A stretch of 6,902 nucleotides of DNA from Caldifarciminota bacterium (GTDB lineage Bacteria; Hydrothermota; Tepidihabitantia; B3-TA06; JALVRC01), in the NCBI GenBank assembly GCA_027025255.1, contig JALVRC010000027.1, forward strand, positions 1 through 6,902, read 5' to 3'. The notes beneath the pieces were generated by a model. It had not been told where the DNA came from and did no database searches. It saw only the letters and a program-made list of their open reading frames with translations. Positions 5,156 through 6,902 of the stretch are shown one piece after another (position 1 is the stretch's first letter; each line of letters begins with the position of its first letter). The translations under genes were made by a program, and so were the position numbers.

Positions 5156-5161
5156 AAACGT

Positions 5162-6902
5162 ATGAATATAATAACCATATTTCTCTTTTTACCCTCAACA
5201 CATAAATTGTCAAAAAACATACATAATAATTTAGCCACCTATCAATACTATGGATACGATGTCTTAAAATATAATATCTCTCTATACCTTCCTCTTAACT
5301 CTGATTTTTTAAAAGGCACAGCAACCATTGATATAAAAGCAGAGCAAGACCTCGATACCATAAAATTTAACCTTTCCGCACTCTCCTGTGAAGGAGTAAA
5401 AGTAAATGGAAATACAAGGAATTTTCTATACGACGACTCACTTATAAAAATCCCGTATCCAGCAATCACGAACGAGACATTATCTATTGAAATTTCATAC
5501 AACGGCCATCCGGAAGCTGGATATTATTTTTTAGACTCAGACAATGAAAAGGAAATAACAGGATACACCATCACAGAACCGAGTGATTCAAGATACTGGT
5601 TTCCGTGCTATGATCACCCATCAGATAAGGCTCTATTGGAAATGCATATTGAAGTTCCTAAAAATTTTACAGTTGCCTCAAACGGCATTCTCAAAGGAAA
5701 AGCATGGACTGACTCAACTGTTATCTTCCACTGGGAAGAAAGCTATCCCATATCCACATACCTGATAAGTATCACTGCTGCTCCATATATTGAAATAGAT
5801 ACCTTCTATATCTCAATTACAGGTGATACAATAGATATCTCCTACTATCTCTATGAAGATGATGTGGATGCAGGCTTAAACACGTACAAACATCTATTCA
5901 ATATGCTTGAGTTTTTTGAAACGAGCTTTTGTCCTTATCCTTTTAAAAAATACGGGATGAGTGAGGTTAATAATTTCCAAGCAGCTGGTATGGAACATCA
6001 GACAATTACGACGCTATCCAATAGGGTTATTGAACGAAACTGGGAAGATGTAGTTGCACATGAGCTTGCTCACCAATGGTGGGGGGATATGGTTACCTTA
6101 CAGGACTGGCCTGATATCTGGTTGAATGAAGGTTTTGCTACGTACTCAGAAGCACTGTTTGAAGAGCATTTTTATGGCAGAGAATACTTCCAGGAAATAA
6201 TGTCTGCAAGAAAAAAGAGTTATTTTAATGATAACATAGGTTCTATATACAACCCTCTCCAGTTATTCTCATGGGGCACAGTATATTGTAAAGGCTCATG
6301 GGTCTTACATATGTTAAGAGGAATTACAAAGGATTCAATCTTTTTTGATATCCTTCATACGTATGCAGAGAGGTATAGATATAAGAATGCAACAACAGAG
6401 GATTTTAAAAATGTTGTAGAAGATATCTACGGGAAAGATATGGACTGGTTCTTTGATGAATGGATATACGGTAAGAATCACCCTGTTTACGATACCGCAA
6501 TTACCAAAAAACAGGATTCTATTATTTTAACAATAAAACAAATACAGAGCCAGGATAATATCTTTAAAATGCCCATAGAGATCCTTATTCAATCGCAAGA
6601 TACATCAATACTTTACACAATCATTGATAGTCTACAAACACAAACGTTCTCCTTCTACTTCCCGTATAATGTAGAAGATGTCATATTTGACCCTGATAGC
6701 ATATTACTAAAAGAAATTGAACATGAAGGAGTGGCTGAAATAGAAAACTGCTCAATAAAGTATACGAACTACGGCGTTAAAATTACATTAAACGTCTCTG
6801 AGAATATAAAAATCTATGATGTAAACGGAAGAGTGGTAAAGCAGTACAACAATGTAAAAAATACAGTTATAAAAAACACCGAGTTAAAAAAAGGTGTTTA
6901 TT
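5162..6902 (+). CDS. M1 family (aminopeptidase N-like) metallopeptidase with T9SS-type C-terminal tail, 3' end cut
   Basis: An open frame of 580 codons runs off the right edge. It is a gluzincin: zinc motif HELAH (300-304) followed after 18 residues by the third ligand Glu323 in WLNEGF. The exopeptidase motif is AGMEH (275-279), a variant of GAMEN ending in His. Also present are RYWFPCYDHP (144-153), YCKGSWVLHMLR with the likely transition-state Tyr375, and DWFFDEWIYGKNHP (428-441), which ends the catalytic domain. The N-terminal beta domain spans about 25-190. There is no long helical ERAP1-like C-terminal domain. Instead a beta-rich linker leads to IKIYDVNGRVV (549-559) and a final KKGVY, typical of type A T9SS sorting domains, which suggests export across the outer membrane. 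The N-terminus is hydrophobic but short (IITIFLFLP), a poor signal peptide. ATG 5162 is the first start after an in-frame TAG (5150) and has no Shine-Dalgarno. Confidence 0.93.
   Translation, partial: MNIITIFLFLPSTHKLSKNIHNNLATYQYYGYDVLKYNISLYLPLNSDFLKGTATIDIKAEQDLDTIKFNLSALSCEGVKVNGNTRNFLYDDSLIKIPYPAITNETLSIEISYNGHPEAGYYFLDSDNEKEITGYTITEPSDSRYWFPCYDHPSDKALLEMHIEVPKNFTVASNGILKGKAWTDSTVIFHWEESYPISTYLISITAAPYIEIDTFYISITGDTIDISYYLYEDDVDAGLNTYKHLFNMLEFFETSFCPYPFKKYGMSEVNNFQAAGMEHQTITTLSNRVIERNWEDVVAHELAHQWWGDMVTLQDWPDIWLNEGFATYSEALFEEHFYGREYFQEIMSARKKSYFNDNIGSIYNPLQLFSWGTVYCKGSWVLHMLRGITKDSIFFDILHTYAERYRYKNATTEDFKNVVEDIYGKDMDWFFDEWIYGKNHPVYDTAITKKQDSIILTIKQIQSQDNIFKMPIEILIQSQDTSILYTIIDSLQTQTFSFYFPYNVEDVIFDPDSILLKEIEHEGVAEIENCSIKYTNYGVKITLNVSENIKIYDVNGRVVKQYNNVKNTVIKNTELKKGVY

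Larger units (their letters stand above)
4861..5161. other. Divergent intergenic region
   Basis: About 300 bp without a convincing gene. From left to right it holds the rpmH ribosome binding site and promoter, an A/T palindrome, a G/C hairpin (5011-5023), a heptamer tandem repeat (5031-5065), a hairpin with a GCGAAGC loop (5066-5084), an AT-rich stretch and the rightward promoter of the M1 peptidase (5128-5155). Because both flanking genes read outward, the hairpins are not at the 3' end of any visible gene. Stop codons occur in all frames of the repeat, so it is not coding. Confidence 0.75.

Noticed and set aside
4880..5160. Possible replication origin beside rpmH
   Set aside because: rpmH often neighbours dnaA/oriC, but no dnaA is here and only one weak DnaA-box-like word (TTATCCGTA, minus strand, inside the promoter spacer) was found, with no cluster.
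5248..5502. 84-codon minus-strand frame opposite the M1 peptidase
   Set aside because: It lies antisense within the well-supported peptidase N-terminal domain and has no recognisable features.
5583..5765. 60-codon plus-strand frame within the M1 peptidase
   Set aside because: It is an out-of-frame shadow of the catalytic gene.

Overview
The window is an AT-rich, gene-dense piece of a diderm bacterial chromosome. It reads as one long leftward (minus-strand) housekeeping operon, a divergent intergenic region, and a rightward gene cut by the right edge. The YidC protein has an N-terminal signal-anchor helix and a large extracytoplasmic P1-type domain, which points to a two-membrane cell. The rightward M1 peptidase ends in what looks like a type IX secretion (T9SS, 'Por') C-terminal sorting domain. 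Together with AT-richness and otherwise clear Shine-Dalgarno use, this suggests a member of the wider FCB assemblage or a candidate phylum of the WOR-3/Stahlbacteria kind rather than a classical proteobacterium or firmicute. The lineage call is an inference from gene style; only a phylogeny would settle it.

Minus-strand operon, in transcription order: rpmH (4860-4723), rnpA (4726-4418), yidD (4446-4207), yidC (4198-2711), jag/khpB (2739-2257), mnmE (2282-993), a small UspA-like protein (972-625), a PTS EIIA type-2 protein (623-168), and, behind its own promoter, the first 26 codons of tuf (78-1, running off the left edge). The first six are the conserved rpmH-rnpA-yidD-yidC-jag-mnmE cluster: ribosomal protein L34, the protein part of RNase P, two membrane-insertion factors, an RNA-binding protein and a tRNA-wobble modification GTPase. 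The genes overlap or nearly touch (overlaps of 4, 29, 29 and 26 nt; gaps of 8, 20 and 1 nt), and several ribosome binding sites lie inside the preceding gene, so translational coupling is expected. The UspA-like and EIIA genes are a regulatory-looking pair attached to the tail of this cluster.

The roughly 300-base region 4861-5161 contains two divergent sigma-70-type promoters (one for rpmH, one for the M1 peptidase). Between them lies a small non-coding element: a G/C hairpin, five tandem copies of a degenerate heptamer, and an 8-bp hairpin closed by the very stable GCGAAGC motif. All three promoters in the window share a TTGAC(T/A) box, a 16-bp spacer and a T/A-rich -10. The M1 peptidase promoter sits so close to its ATG that the mRNA is predicted to be leaderless, in keeping with the absence of a Shine-Dalgarno sequence there.

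No mobile element, CRISPR array, tRNA or rRNA was seen, and no wholly new system is evident. The points worth a second look are the intergenic repeat element, the predicted leaderless secreted peptidase, the UspA/EIIA pair, a KH-R3H protein without the R3H signature residues, and a divergent MnmE switch II.
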